NCBI RefSeq assembly: GCF_003992725.1
Contig: NZ_RZNF01000012.1
Span: 930,001 to 994,000 of the forward strand
Length of the DNA: 64,000 bases
DNA from: Rhodomicrobium lacus
Lineage (GTDB): Bacteria > Pseudomonadota > Alphaproteobacteria > Rhizobiales > Rhodomicrobiaceae
Direction of reading: 5' to 3'
A model generated the notes under the pieces. It ran no database searches. It was given only the letters and a program-made list of their open reading frames with translations, and was not told the origin of the DNA. This document shows, piece after piece, positions 28,760 through 37,699 of this stretch. Position 1 is the stretch's first letter. Each line of letters starts with the position of its first letter. Made by a program: the position numbers and the translations under genes.

Positions 28760-29248
28760 TCAATAGCCGCCGTCGTTGGGCGTGAAGGCATCGCTGTTCG
28801 AGGGCGTGAGATCGAGCACGGCCTCGCCCGTCTTTGCCGGAGCGATGGGCTCGTCGAATGAGCGCTCGTCTTCGGTCCAGCGCAGCGTGCCGTCGTAACG
28901 CGTGCCCATTTCGATGCCGATGCCTTGATGGAAGATGTCACCTTCGACCTTCGCGGATGATTGCAGCATGACGCGGCGGCCGCGAATGGTGCCGTTCACC
29001 TTGCCTTGGACGGTGACTTCCTGATTGGCGATAATGCCGCCGTTCACGCGGCCGTTCGCCGTCACGATGAGCGAGGTGCAATAGATGTTGCCCTCGATGA
29101 CGCCATCGAGCGTCACGCTGCCCGTGGAGGTCACATCGCCGATGATCGTTAGATCGTTTGAAATATTGGAATCGCCGGTGGAGTGGACGCTGCGGCTCGG
29201 CGTGACGGGGGAATAATTCGGCTGGTTGAGGGCAAACGGTGTCGCCAT
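28760..29248 (-). CDS. bactofilin (polymer-forming cytoskeletal protein)
   Basis: The 162-residue protein contains the bactofilin beta-helix core: ISNDLTIIGDVTSTGSV, DGVIEGNIYC, TANGRVNGGIIANQEV, GKVNGTIRGRRVML and VEGDIFHQGIGIE. Polar disordered tails flank it. Bactofilins polymerise without nucleotide and scaffold cell-wall or stalk enzymes. No partner peptidase gene lies adjacent. The ATG at 29248 has AAGGT just upstream. Confidence 0.92.
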   Translation of the reverse strand: MATPFALNQPNYSPVTPSRSVHSTGDSNISNDLTIIGDVTSTGSVTLDGVIEGNIYCTSLIVTANGRVNGGIIANQEVTVQGKVNGTIRGRRVMLQSSAKVEGDIFHQGIGIEMGTRYDGTLRWTEDERSFDEPIAPAKTGEAVLDLTPSNSDAFTPNDGGY

Positions 29249-29411
29249 GGGTGACCTTCAAGCGTGACGAGTGGCGTTGATCCAAAGCGGATGCCGGCTG
29301 CGCTTTCGCGGCCGTCCTGCCTCTCTAGCCGGTCATTCTGGACATTTGCAAGGCAAAGCTTCGCCGATTTTAATAAAGCGTTAAGCGCTTGCCCGCTGAA
29401 ATCGGCGGAAT

Positions 29412-29440
29412 GAAAACGGCCGGGCGAAAGACCCGGCCGC
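29412..29440 (-). terminator. rho-independent terminator after asd
   Basis: A perfect stem CGGCCGGG/CCCGGCCG with a 7-base loop is followed on the minus strand by TTTTCATT. It starts 24 bases after the asd stop codon. Confidence 0.85.
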
Positions 29441-29463
29441 GATCTGTGTCTTGAAGGCTGTGC

Positions 29464-30489
29464 TTACGCCCGCTTCTCGATGAGCCCGCGATTGATGATG
29501 AGTTCCGCGATCTGCACGGTGTTGAGCGCCGCCCCCTTGCGGAGGTTGTCGGACACCACCCAGAGCGACAGCCCGTTCTCGACCGTCGGATCCTCGCGGA
29601 TGCGGCTGACATAGGTCGCGAACTCGCCGACGCATTCGACGGGCGTGATGTAGCCGCCGTCCTCGCGCTTGTCGACAACGAGCAAGCCCGGGGCTTCCCG
29701 CAGGATGTCGCGCGCCTCCTTTGCGGAGATCGGGTTCTCGAACTCGATATGCACCGCCTCTGAATGGCCGACGAACACGGGCACCCGCACGGCGGTGGCG
29801 ACGAGCTTGATCTTCGGATCGAGGATCTTTTTCGTCTCCGCGACCATCTTCCACTCTTCCTTCGTGAAGCCGTCATCGAGGAACACGTCGATGTGCGGGA
29901 TCACGTTGAAAGCGATCTGCTTCGTAAACACCTCGGGCGTGGGCGCGTCGGTGACGAAGATGCCCTTCGTCTGGTTCCACAGCTCGTCCATCGCCTCCTT
30001 GCCCGCGCCGGACACGGACTGATAGGTGTCGACGACGACGCGCTTGATGGTGGCGGCGTCGTGCAGCGGCTTCAGCGCCACGACGAGCTGAGCGGTCGAG
30101 CAATTCGGGTTCGCGATGATGTTCTTCTTGCGGAAGCCGGCGACCGCGTCGGCGTTCACTTCCGGCACGATCAGCGGCACGTCGATGTCGTAGCGCCAAG
30201 CGCTCGAATTATCGATGACGACGCAGCCGGTCTTCGCGATCTTCGGCGCCCATTCCTTCGAGACATCGCCGCCCGCGGACAACAGCGCGAAATCGCAGCG
30301 CGAGAAATCGAACGTCGCGAGATCGTGGCATTTGAGCGTTTTGTCGCCGAACGAAACTTCCACGCCGACGGAGCGGCGCGACGCAATCGCGAAAACCTCT
30401 TTCACCGGGAATTCGCGCTCGTCGAGGATGTTCAGCATTTCGCGGCCCACATTGCCCGTGGCGCCGACGACAGCGACGTTATAGCTCAT
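29464..30489 (-). CDS. asd: aspartate-semialdehyde dehydrogenase
   Basis: The 341-residue enzyme reduces aspartyl phosphate to aspartate semialdehyde with NADPH, on the way to lysine/diaminopimelate, threonine and methionine. It shows the NADP-binding VAVVGATGNVGREML, the catalytic cysteine in IIANPNCSTAQ (Cys130), VVVDTYQSVSGAGKEAM and VPVFVGHSEAVHIEF (active-site His region). The start ATG at 30489 matches the family. A terminator follows, so it is a single-gene unit. Confidence 0.96.
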   Translation of the reverse strand: MSYNVAVVGATGNVGREMLNILDEREFPVKEVFAIASRRSVGVEVSFGDKTLKCHDLATFDFSRCDFALLSAGGDVSKEWAPKIAKTGCVVIDNSSAWRYDIDVPLIVPEVNADAVAGFRKKNIIANPNCSTAQLVVALKPLHDAATIKRVVVDTYQSVSGAGKEAMDELWNQTKGIFVTDAPTPEVFTKQIAFNVIPHIDVFLDDGFTKEEWKMVAETKKILDPKIKLVATAVRVPVFVGHSEAVHIEFENPISAKEARDILREAPGLLVVDKREDGGYITPVECVGEFATYVSRIREDPTVENGLSLWVVSDNLRKGAALNTVQIAELIINRGLIEKRA

Positions 30490-30676
30490 GGTTTCATCCT
30501 TTTTAGAGGTCGGCGGAATGTATGCGCGCTTTGCCTTCGTGAAAAGAGTTTTTGCACGCCGCCTTTCTTCTCGCCGCTTTCAAAGCTGCACTCTTTTTCG
30601 GCAAGTTGAGCAGAAGTTATGCAGAATGTTCGTGACCTGAAAAAAATGTTCGCGCGACAAAAGCCACGGTTTCGGT

Positions 30677-30699
30677 AAATTTACACTTAGTGTAATTTC
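30677..30699. promoter_or_regulatory. palindrome upstream of ferredoxin-rubrerythrin gene
   Basis: TTACAC (30681-30686) and GTGTAA (30690-30695) form a perfect inverted repeat around TTA, extended on both sides by A/T matches. It lies 76 bases before the start codon of the next gene, in the position of an operator. The regulator is not identifiable. Confidence 0.45.
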
Positions 30700-30770
30700 A
30701 AGCCTCGCAAGGTCGGGCAATCCGGCAACGAACTGCAGTCTCGTGCTCCGGCGCGAAAAAAGGAGATACC

Positions 30771-31658
30771 ATGGCGAACATTACATTTTCTTCCCCGAGC
30801 CTGGCAAAGGATGTCACGGTTTACGCTGTAGCGGGCGATAGGGGGACCATTCTCGCCGTTGCCAAGGAGCACAAGATCCCGATCCCGTTTGACTGCCAGG
30901 ATGGCGAATGCGGTTCCTGTCTCATCGAGGTGAAGCAGCTCGATTCGCAACGCGCTCACGCCATCTCGCTCACTGAGAAGGAAAAGGAGCAGCTCCGCCA
31001 GCTCGGCAAGATCACGGCCGAGGAAATCAAGAACGCTGAAACCAGCGACGTGGCACCGCGCTTCCGCCTCGCATGCCAGTATATCGTGCGCGACGAAGAC
31101 ATCATCGTTTCGTTCGTGGGCGACGAGACCGTTCCCGCCAAGGGTCCGGCCGTCACGAAAGCGGCGCGCGTCTACAAGGGCGGCACCGAGATCCGCAGCC
31201 TTGAGGAGTTTTTCGGATATGCGGTGAAGGTCGAGGAAGACGCCGCGATCCACTACGACCAGCTGTCGAAGTCCATGGCGGATGTCGGCAACACAGAGGT
31301 CGCCGAACTTTTTGCCAAGCTTGCCGAGTTCTCCCGCCTGCATCTGGCGGAAGCGCAGAAGCGCGCCGGCACCATCGACCCCAGCCTGCATATCCCCGCC
31401 GACTACGTCTGGCCCGACCATGTGACGCCGGAGCGTACAGCGCTTTGGGCTGGCGATCCGACGCTGTCGCGCCTCGATGCGCTGAAGGCCGCCCTTCAGG
31501 GCGAGAAGCGTGGCTACGAGTTCTATTACGCCGTGGCCCATGTGTCGAAAGACCCGGCCATCGTCGCCGAAGCGAAGCAATTCGTGAAAGAGGAAGCCGA
31601 GCACGTTGCGGAGCTTGAGAAGTGGATCGCCCGCGAGGAATATGCCCGCAAGGGCTGA
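30771..31658 (+). CDS. 2Fe-2S ferredoxin fused to rubrerythrin-like (ferritin-fold) domain
   Basis: The 295-residue protein has a plant-type [2Fe-2S] domain in residues 1-115, with ligands Cys42, Cys47, Cys50 and Cys102 (FDCQDGECGSC and LACQ). Residues about 140-290 are a four-helix rubrerythrin-like domain: EEDAAIHYDQL in the first half, then GEKRGYEFYYAVAHV and KEEAEHVAELEKW (EExxH) in the second. The first half shows EFSRLH in place of a standard EExxH, so one di-iron ligand may be missing. A redox or peroxide-reduction role is inferred, with the ferredoxin feeding the di-iron site. A strong AAGGAG precedes the ATG, and a terminator follows. Confidence 0.85.
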   Translation: MANITFSSPSLAKDVTVYAVAGDRGTILAVAKEHKIPIPFDCQDGECGSCLIEVKQLDSQRAHAISLTEKEKEQLRQLGKITAEEIKNAETSDVAPRFRLACQYIVRDEDIIVSFVGDETVPAKGPAVTKAARVYKGGTEIRSLEEFFGYAVKVEEDAAIHYDQLSKSMADVGNTEVAELFAKLAEFSRLHLAEAQKRAGTIDPSLHIPADYVWPDHVTPERTALWAGDPTLSRLDALKAALQGEKRGYEFYYAVAHVSKDPAIVAEAKQFVKEEAEHVAELEKWIAREEYARKG

Positions 31659-31685
31659 TCAAGCCTCAGCAGGTTCGCTCAGACC

Positions 31686-31715
31686 GGAGCGCCGCCGCGG
31701 CGCTCCTTTTTTTTT
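31686..31715 (+). terminator. strong rho-independent terminator
   Basis: A stem GGAGCGCCG/CGGCGCTCC with loop CCG is followed by nine T residues, 27 bases after the ferredoxin-rubrerythrin stop codon. Confidence 0.93.
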
Positions 31716-31912
31716 GCTTCTGGCGAACGCGCTCAGCCGCGCCGCCTCCCCTCGCGAAGCGCCCGTTTTCGTCAGGACAACCCGGGCGATGGAACCAATT
31801 GGCTGGCCTGGTGATCGCAGGCAAACGGCCTTTGCGGCGCGCCGCCTCCGAAAGATCGCGGGCGCCTCCGTCTTCGCGCCGACGACCCCGACCGCCGCAG
31901 GAGGATGAAGCC

Positions 31913-32587
31913 ATGACCGGCAGCGCATTTCTGTTCGATCTCGACGGCACGCTCGTCGATAGCGTGTATCAGCACGTGCTCGCCTGGAACGAGGCGCTGC
32001 GCGCGGAAAACATCGGCCTTTCAGTATGGCGCATCCATCGCAAGATCGGCATGAGCGGCGGCCTTTTCACGAACCAGCTTCTTCGCGAGATCGACCGCGA
32101 GGTGACGCCCGATCAGGTCCAGCGGCTCAGGGAGCGGCACGCGCGTGAATATCTGCGCCTGGCGAAGTCCGTCGTTCCTCTGCCGGGCGCGCGCGAGCTT
32201 CTCGCCGGTCTGACAGATGCAGACATTCCGTGGGCCATCGCCACCAGCGGGCGCATGGAGACAGCCGCGCCGAACCTCGCGGCACTGGGCGTCGATCCAG
32301 CGAAGGCCGTCGTGGTGACGCGCGATCAGGTGCGATTTGCGAAGCCCGATCCGGACCTCTTCATCGAAGCGGCGCGGCGGCTCGAAGTGCCGATCGAGAG
32401 CGCAATCGTTGTGGGAGACAGCATTTGGGACATGCTCGCGGCCGCGCGATGCCGGGCGCTCGGCGTGGGGCTTCTCTCCGGCGGCTACGGGCAAGCCGAG
32501 CTTGAGAACGCCGGTGCGCTCCGAGTCTACGAAGACCCTGCCGATCTCCGCCGCCATCTCGACGAAGTGGCCTCGCGGACACGATGA
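31913..32587 (+). CDS. HAD-superfamily phosphatase (phosphoglycolate/beta-phosphoglucomutase-like)
   Basis: The 224-residue hydrolase has the four HAD motifs: FDLDGTLVDS with the nucleophile Asp, IATSGR, a Lys in FAKPDPDLF, and VVGDSIWDMLAA. A helical cap follows motif I. Small sugar or glycolate phosphates are plausible substrates; the exact one is unknown. The ATG at 31913 follows GGAGGA at good spacing; the frame extends upstream through the terminator of the preceding gene and that part is discarded. Confidence 0.88.
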   Translation: MTGSAFLFDLDGTLVDSVYQHVLAWNEALRAENIGLSVWRIHRKIGMSGGLFTNQLLREIDREVTPDQVQRLRERHAREYLRLAKSVVPLPGARELLAGLTDADIPWAIATSGRMETAAPNLAALGVDPAKAVVVTRDQVRFAKPDPDLFIEAARRLEVPIESAIVVGDSIWDMLAAARCRALGVGLLSGGYGQAELENAGALRVYEDPADLRRHLDEVASRTR

Positions 32588-32741
32588 AACGGGAGGCAAT
32601 CAGGTGCGAGCGTCTGCCGTCGAAGCGAGCGCGTCGTTCGAAGCGACCGTTCGGGCGAGCGCCGGGAACCGCGAGCCGAGCGATCAGCGCTCGCATCGGA
32701 CGCCTCGCCGGAAGCGCACCGGTGCATAAGCTCGCATTTGC

Positions 32742-34046
32742 TCAGGGTTGGTGCGCCGCGCTTTCGGCAAGCGACGGCAACTGAGCGTTTTTTCCAATCT
32801 TCGCGCTCAGCAGAGAGGGGAAAGCGGCGCGCACAGCCATCGTCGCAACCATGGAAGCGGCGCCGCCGGCCGCCAGAACGGTCGAAACAGAAAATGCCTG
32901 GGAGGCCGCCCCCGTCTGGAAGCCGCCGATGGCCGGAGCCGCCGAGGATTGCAGGAGCCAGAGGCCGAAGACGCGCCCTCTCAGCCGATCCGGCACGTGA
33001 CACTGCAACAGCGCACCCCTCAGGATTTCGCCAGCCGCCCCAAAAAAGCCCATCAGGCCGAAAAGCGCCGAAGCGGACCCGATGTCTGGCGCCGTCGCGG
33101 CAACCGCAACGCAAAGTCCCCAGCACGCCGTCAGCATCAACAGCACCCGCCCAGGCTGCCGGAGATGGCGCGCCCATCCCGACGTCAGCGCTGCGAGCAG
33201 ACCGCCTACGGCGGGCGCCGTATAAAGGAGGCTCGCGTAAGCCGTTCCACCTGCGAAAATATCGAGGGCGAGTTGTGGAATGAGAACGTGCGGGACGACA
33301 AAAAGACATGTCAGGAAATCCGTCGCCAGCAAGCCCGCAACAACAGGGTGCGTTCTGAAGAAGACGAGCGCATCGAGCATGCGAGGGCCGTAAAGGTCGC
33401 CATCGTCCGCGGATTTCGGAGGCAGCGGCGGCAGGCGAGCCAGCAAGACCGGCGTAATCGAAGCGCCGATTGCGACGAAGGCGTAACAGAACGCGAATCC
33501 GGGCCCGGCGATGAGAAGACCTGCGACGGGCGGCCCGATAATCGCCCCGGTTTCGATCCCAATGGCGGTAAGCGCGCCTGCGGCAGCCAGGTGCTCGCGC
33601 GCGATGAGCGTCGGAGCCGCCGCCATCAGGGCGGGAGCGCTGAAGCCGCCTGCGAGCCCGCCCAGACCCGCGGCCAGATAGATGAGCCAGAGGCGCGGTT
33701 CGGCGAGCAAGGCGTTCGCAAGCAGCGCAAGTACAGTGCAGAGGAACGCGAGCCTGCTCCAGACCATCTGCGGCTTGCGGTCGTAGCGGTCAGCCATCGG
33801 CGAGCCGAAAAGAAGTCCGAGCGCGGTTCCGCCTGCGGCCGCGAATCCGACCGCTCCGACATGAAACGACGATTGCGTGAGCGCGAAAACCTGCAGGCTG
33901 ACGGCAACGCCGAGCACGCCATAAACGAGCAGCGACGCGGTCCGCGCAAAGAACAGCATACGGAACGGCTGGCTCTCCCGCAGGGGAGCGATGTCCACGA
34001 GGAGGCGCGAGAGACGCTCCCGCAGGAGCCCCACGGAGCGGGCCAT
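32742..34046 (-). CDS. MFS exporter, EntS-like siderophore export protein
   Basis: The 434-residue protein has about 12 membrane segments and matches the EntS (DUF894) branch of the major facilitator superfamily: FARTASLLVYGVLGVAVSLQVF, GSPMADRYDRK, NALLAEPRLWLIYL and LRGRVFGLWLLQ. EntS exports enterobactin. Here the gene is the last of the exbB-exbD-tonB operon; its ATG lies one base after the tonB stop, so it is translationally coupled. No siderophore synthesis genes are seen in the window, so it may instead export a siderophore made elsewhere or a hydrolysed product. Confidence 0.83.
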   Translation of the reverse strand: MARSVGLLRERLSRLLVDIAPLRESQPFRMLFFARTASLLVYGVLGVAVSLQVFALTQSSFHVGAVGFAAAGGTALGLLFGSPMADRYDRKPQMVWSRLAFLCTVLALLANALLAEPRLWLIYLAAGLGGLAGGFSAPALMAAAPTLIAREHLAAAGALTAIGIETGAIIGPPVAGLLIAGPGFAFCYAFVAIGASITPVLLARLPPLPPKSADDGDLYGPRMLDALVFFRTHPVVAGLLATDFLTCLFVVPHVLIPQLALDIFAGGTAYASLLYTAPAVGGLLAALTSGWARHLRQPGRVLLMLTACWGLCVAVAATAPDIGSASALFGLMGFFGAAGEILRGALLQCHVPDRLRGRVFGLWLLQSSAAPAIGGFQTGAASQAFSVSTVLAAGGAASMVATMAVRAAFPSLLSAKIGKNAQLPSLAESAAHQP

Positions 34047-34047
34047 C

Positions 34048-34917
34048 CTATTTGATCGAGAAGCGCACGGGCGCGGTGATGGTCAGCGGCGCGCCGGGTG
34101 GAGGGACGGGCAGCGGAGAAGCGCGCCGCACGAGGTCGAGCACTTCCGCATCGAGGTCTGGATGTCCGGAGGGTTTTTGCAGCGAAGCCGAAAGCACCTT
34201 GCCGAAAGGATCGAGACTGAAGGTCACCGTGACTGTGCCCGTTTCGCCTCTGGCGCGCGCATCGGCCGGGTAGCGCTTGTTTCGCCCGAGATGCGTCATC
34301 AACCGGCTTTCCCATGTCGCGATGGCAACGGCCGAGGATGAGCCCGCACCGGACTGTCGTGCAACGCTCCGGTCGGACTTCTGTACCTCCGCCGCTGCCT
34401 CGATTGCGGCGACCGACGCAGGGGCGGGCTTATTCGACTTTTTCACCGGTTCGGGCCTGGGCGTTTCAGTTGGAAGCGGAACCTCGACGTTCTCCGTCTG
34501 CGGCAGAGGCGTCTTGATTTCCTCCGGCGGCTCGTCGGGCTTTTTCTCGACGGGTTTTTCAGGTTCGTCCGGCAGGGAATCGGGCGTTTCCGATGGCTTC
34601 TCCACCGGCTCGATTGCGTTGCTCTGAACCTCCTGCGCGGCGAACATCGCATTGCCGATTTCGGTCATGTCGGTACGGGCGGCTTCATCCGCATCGATGG
34701 AGAGATCGATCATGAGCGCGGGGGGCGGTCCGGCGTTCGCCTGAATCTCAGGCTGTAGAGCAAGACCGAGGCCGACGAGCGCGGCAATCCCCGCAACTGT
34801 TGCGCAGGCGGATCCCCAAAGTGCAACCTCTGCGGCGCCGTTGCCGTTCCGCTCCAGCAATCTGTCGGAAAGCCGCATCAACGCGTCGTCGATGCCGCGA
34901 AAGCGAGACGCCGTCAT
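34048..34917 (-). CDS. tonB: TonB energy-transducing protein
   Basis: The 289-residue protein has a single N-terminal membrane anchor (about residues 30-55). A long Pro/Glu/Lys-rich periplasmic linker follows (for example EPEKPVEKKPDEPPEE). The C-terminal TonB domain contains RYPADARARGETGTVTVTF and ends in APVRFSIK. It carries proton-motive energy from ExbB-ExbD to outer-membrane receptors. The ATG overlaps the exbD stop by four bases (ATGA). Its place in an iron locus suggests service to the catecholate receptor at 41.5 kb, and possibly to the copper receptor too. Confidence 0.9.
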   Translation of the reverse strand: MTASRFRGIDDALMRLSDRLLERNGNGAAEVALWGSACATVAGIAALVGLGLALQPEIQANAGPPPALMIDLSIDADEAARTDMTEIGNAMFAAQEVQSNAIEPVEKPSETPDSLPDEPEKPVEKKPDEPPEEIKTPLPQTENVEVPLPTETPRPEPVKKSNKPAPASVAAIEAAAEVQKSDRSVARQSGAGSSSAVAIATWESRLMTHLGRNKRYPADARARGETGTVTVTFSLDPFGKVLSASLQKPSGHPDLDAEVLDLVRRASPLPVPPPGAPLTITAPVRFSIK

Positions 34918-35372
34918 GGGGCGCTCGGGGCGGACGGCGGCGGCACACCTACGGTTTCGAGCCCGACGAGCGCAACCTTCAGGTAGCCCGCATCGCGCAG
35001 CACGTTCATTACGGCCATGAACTCGCCATAGGGCACGCCCTTGTCCGCGCGGAGATAGATGCGCGTCTCGCGGTTGCCCGACGCAGCGGTGTCGATCGCT
35101 CCGGCCAGCGCATCGCGAGAAATCGCCTCATTGCCGAGCGCGAGCGTAAAATCGCCCTTGAGCGTAAGATACAGCGGCTTCTCAGGTTTTTGCGCGGGCT
35201 TCGCCGTGGAGGCAGGCAAGTCCACGTTCACATCGACGGTCGCGAGCGGCGCCGCCACCATGAAGATGATGAGCAGCACGAGCATCACGTCGATCATCGG
35301 CGTGACGTTGATTTCGCTCGCCTCCGGCAACTCGTCGCCGTTACCATGATTATCCAGAAATCCTCCGGCCAT
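34914..35372 (-). CDS. exbD: biopolymer transport protein ExbD
   Basis: The 152-residue protein has a short cytosolic N-terminus, one membrane helix with the functional Asp in EINVTPMIDVMLVLLIIFM, and a periplasmic domain (IYLRADKGVPYGEFMAVMNVLRDAG). This is the ExbD/TolR pattern. The ATG at 35372 is right for the family; the frame extends upstream inside exbB and that part is a shadow. It follows exbB after four bases and overlaps tonB. Confidence 0.93.
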   Translation of the reverse strand: MAGGFLDNHGNGDELPEASEINVTPMIDVMLVLLIIFMVAAPLATVDVNVDLPASTAKPAQKPEKPLYLTLKGDFTLALGNEAISRDALAGAIDTAASGNRETRIYLRADKGVPYGEFMAVMNVLRDAGYLKVALVGLETVGVPPPSAPSAP

Positions 35373-35376
35373 GGTC

Positions 35377-36351
35377 TTATTCCGCAGCCTGCCCGAAGCG
35401 CACGACGCGGCTCGACGGCACCTTGCGATAGTCGAGATCGCGGCTGATGAGGCACAATAAGCCAGCAGCCACGTCGCCGAGCAGCGCGCGGTAGGCCTGT
35501 ATCCGCCGAACGAAGCCGTTGTAGACGATGACGGCGGGGATCGCCGCAACGAGCCCGATGGCTGTAGCCAGGAGCGCTTCGGCGATACCCGGCGCGACGA
35601 CGGCGAGGTTTGTCGTCTGAGCCTTCGAGATGCCGACGAAGCTGTTCATGATGCCCCATACGGTGCCGAACAGGCCGACGAAGGGCGCGATGGAGCCGAT
35701 TGTTGCGAGCACGCCCGTGCCTTGCGAGATGCGCCGCCCGGCCGACGCCTCGATGCGTGAAAGCATGAGTTGCACGCGCTGCTTCAGTCCCTCGCCGCCC
35801 GCGTGATCGATGGCACCATCTGACAGGGCCACCTCGCGCGCTGCCGCGGAGACCATTTCTCTTGCGGGACCGCCGTTCCTTTCCGTGGCCGAAAGCGCTT
35901 CGGCCATCGTCCGGGCCTCGCGAACGGCGTCGAGCGTGTGTCGCGCGCTCCGCCGGGCCCCGGCAAGCTCGATCGTCTTTGCGAGAAGGATTGTCCACGT
36001 CGCCAGCGAAGCCAACGCGAGGCCGATCATGACCGCCTTAACGAGGCTGTCCGCTGCCATGAACATGCCCCAGGGGGACAGGTCGCGCGGGAGATCGGAG
36101 CGTTGCACCACCGGTGCGGCTTGCGTGCCGGGCGCCGGCGCGGCTTCCGGCTGCGCGGCGGCCTGGGCCGACAAAAGAGGCGCCGAGCCGCGCTCGTCGC
36201 CCGGATGAGCGGATGCATGCGAGGGCGGTGCTGCGGGCGATGGAGGCGCGTTCTGCGCCAGCACCCTCGCGCCGGGATCGAGAGCGAGCGCCGCAAACAG
36301 CAGGACAGCGGAAAGCCGGATGGATTTCGCGAGCCGAACGCAATCAGTCAT
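35377..36351 (-). CDS. exbB: biopolymer transport protein ExbB
   Basis: The product has about 324 residues. A signal-like N-terminus (LSAVLLFAALALDPGARVLAQ) and a long Ala/Pro-rich periplasmic segment (about 30-100) precede the MotA/TolQ/ExbB channel domain: LSPWGMFMAADSLVKAVMIGLALASLATW, then IGSIAPFVGLFGTVWGIM and LLATAIGLVAAIPAVIVYN. With ExbD it forms the proton channel that powers TonB. The Ala/Pro-rich N-terminal extension is longer than in E. coli ExbB but common in alphaproteobacteria. It is the first gene of the operon; the ATG at 36351 fits a signal peptide start. Confidence 0.92.
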   Translation of the reverse strand: MTDCVRLAKSIRLSAVLLFAALALDPGARVLAQNAPPSPAAPPSHASAHPGDERGSAPLLSAQAAAQPEAAPAPGTQAAPVVQRSDLPRDLSPWGMFMAADSLVKAVMIGLALASLATWTILLAKTIELAGARRSARHTLDAVREARTMAEALSATERNGGPAREMVSAAAREVALSDGAIDHAGGEGLKQRVQLMLSRIEASAGRRISQGTGVLATIGSIAPFVGLFGTVWGIMNSFVGISKAQTTNLAVVAPGIAEALLATAIGLVAAIPAVIVYNGFVRRIQAYRALLGDVAAGLLCLISRDLDYRKVPSSRVVRFGQAAE

Positions 36352-36621
36352 GTGAATTGCCGGTCTTTCGATGGTGACAATGGATGCGCTTCGCCACCTC
36401 TGCCCCCCGAACCTTGGTTCAATGATCCCGACGCCACCGATGTTCGCCATTTGGCAAGGGACAAGGCAGCGGACTCTCCTCCGGACGGAAACGCAGCAAT
36501 GGCAATGCCCCGAACGAATACAGCATTACCATGATGGCGGGCAAGCCAGCCGGGCCTCAATGAATGGTTCTCATCAGAATTTGGTACGGAAGCACAATAT
36601 TCGTGGCGCAATTGCACGAGA

Positions 36622-36665
36622 TTTATAATTATTCTAATTACGCCGCTTGTTATAATTATTCTAAG
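36622..36665. promoter_or_regulatory. two iron-box-like direct repeats in the divergent exbB / siderophore-import promoter
   Basis: TATAATTATTCTAA occurs exactly twice, at 36624-36637 and 36651-36664, with a 27-base period. The longer frame TTTATAATTATTCTAAT (36622-36638) differs from the rhizobial Irr box (ICE, TTTAGAA-N3-TTCTAAA) at only two positions. It lies between the divergent exbB operon and the siderophore-import operon, so iron control of both by Irr, or by Fur or RirA, is inferred. The rest of 36352-36742 is AT-rich and holds no gene. Confidence 0.6.
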
Positions 36666-36742
36666 TCTCGTATTTTTTACTTTGGCACGTCTGGCGCTTT
36701 GATTTTGCGCATGTTAAAGCGATGCGCCCTTTGCAAGGTGGG

Positions 36743-37693
36743 ATGAAAAGGACGCGCGCCGTGTTGGCAAAAATTATACTTAACGTCGCCCTGATGCTGA
36801 CCGTCGCATTGACGGTTTCGGTCCCTTCAACGGGCGCGCGGGCGGAATTCGTTATCGAGCACGCGCAAGGGCGAACCGTGCTGACGAAAAGACCCGAGAA
36901 GGTGCTCGTTCTCGACATCAACACGCTCGACATTGCGGATGCTCTCGGGGCGCAGCCCGCCGGTGTGCTGGGGTCGAACCTTCCGCCATGGCTCAGGAAG
37001 TATGCCGATCCGCGATATGCCCGGATGGGAACTTTGTTCGAACCGGATCTCGAAGCCATCAACGCGGCCGGTGCCGATCTCGCAATCGTCGGCGTGCGCT
37101 CGCGCGGCAAGCTGAAAGACGTGGCCGCGCTCGTGCCCGCCGTCGATCTCTCATTCGATCAGGACAGGATCGTGGAAAGCGTGAAGGCCAACATCGCAAA
37201 GGTGGGCGCGATTTTCGGCAAGGAGGCCGAAGCCGCGCGCCTCGTGGCCGACCTCGATTCCCGGGTGACGGCGTTACGCGCGCGTGCAACAGGTGCGGGA
37301 ACTGCTCTGATCCTCGTCACAAATGGCGGCAAGGTGGGCGCATACGGCCCGACGTCGCGCATAGGCTGGCTGCATCGCGAACTCGGCTTCAAGACGGTAG
37401 AAAGCAAGATCGACGACCGCTTCCATGGCGGCGACGTGGTGTCGTTCGAGTACATCCTTGAGAAAAACCCGGACTGGATCTTCGTCATCGACCGCGACGC
37501 GGCTGTCGGGACCGCCAGCAGGGGCGGTTCGGCGGCAGCCGTGCTCGACAACGAACTCGTCCGGCAGACGAGCGCGGCAAAGCTGGGCAAGATCGTTTAT
37601 CTCGACCCGTCGGCAGCCTATATCGCGCCGGGAGGTTATACGGCGCTGACAATTCTGATCGCGCAGATTCAGGCCGCGCTCGACCGGAAATAA
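36743..37693 (+). CDS. siderophore ABC transporter, periplasmic binding protein (CeuE/FatB-like)
   Basis: The 316-residue protein has a signal peptide (IILNVALMLTVALTVSV, cleavage near ARAEF) and the class III binding-protein fold of the FatB/CeuE/YclQ group: RPEKVLVLDINTLDIADALGA, NLPPWLRKYADPRYARMGTLFEPDLEAI and EYILEKNPDWIFVIDRD. These proteins bind ferric catecholates. The ATG at 36743 gives the better signal peptide; an ATG at 36722 is seven codons earlier. It leads a four-gene import operon and is divergent from exbB. Confidence 0.88.
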   Translation: MKRTRAVLAKIILNVALMLTVALTVSVPSTGARAEFVIEHAQGRTVLTKRPEKVLVLDINTLDIADALGAQPAGVLGSNLPPWLRKYADPRYARMGTLFEPDLEAINAAGADLAIVGVRSRGKLKDVAALVPAVDLSFDQDRIVESVKANIAKVGAIFGKEAEAARLVADLDSRVTALRARATGAGTALILVTNGGKVGAYGPTSRIGWLHRELGFKTVESKIDDRFHGGDVVSFEYILEKNPDWIFVIDRDAAVGTASRGGSAAAVLDNELVRQTSAAKLGKIVYLDPSAAYIAPGGYTALTILIAQIQAALDRK

Positions 37694-37699
37694 CGCGGC

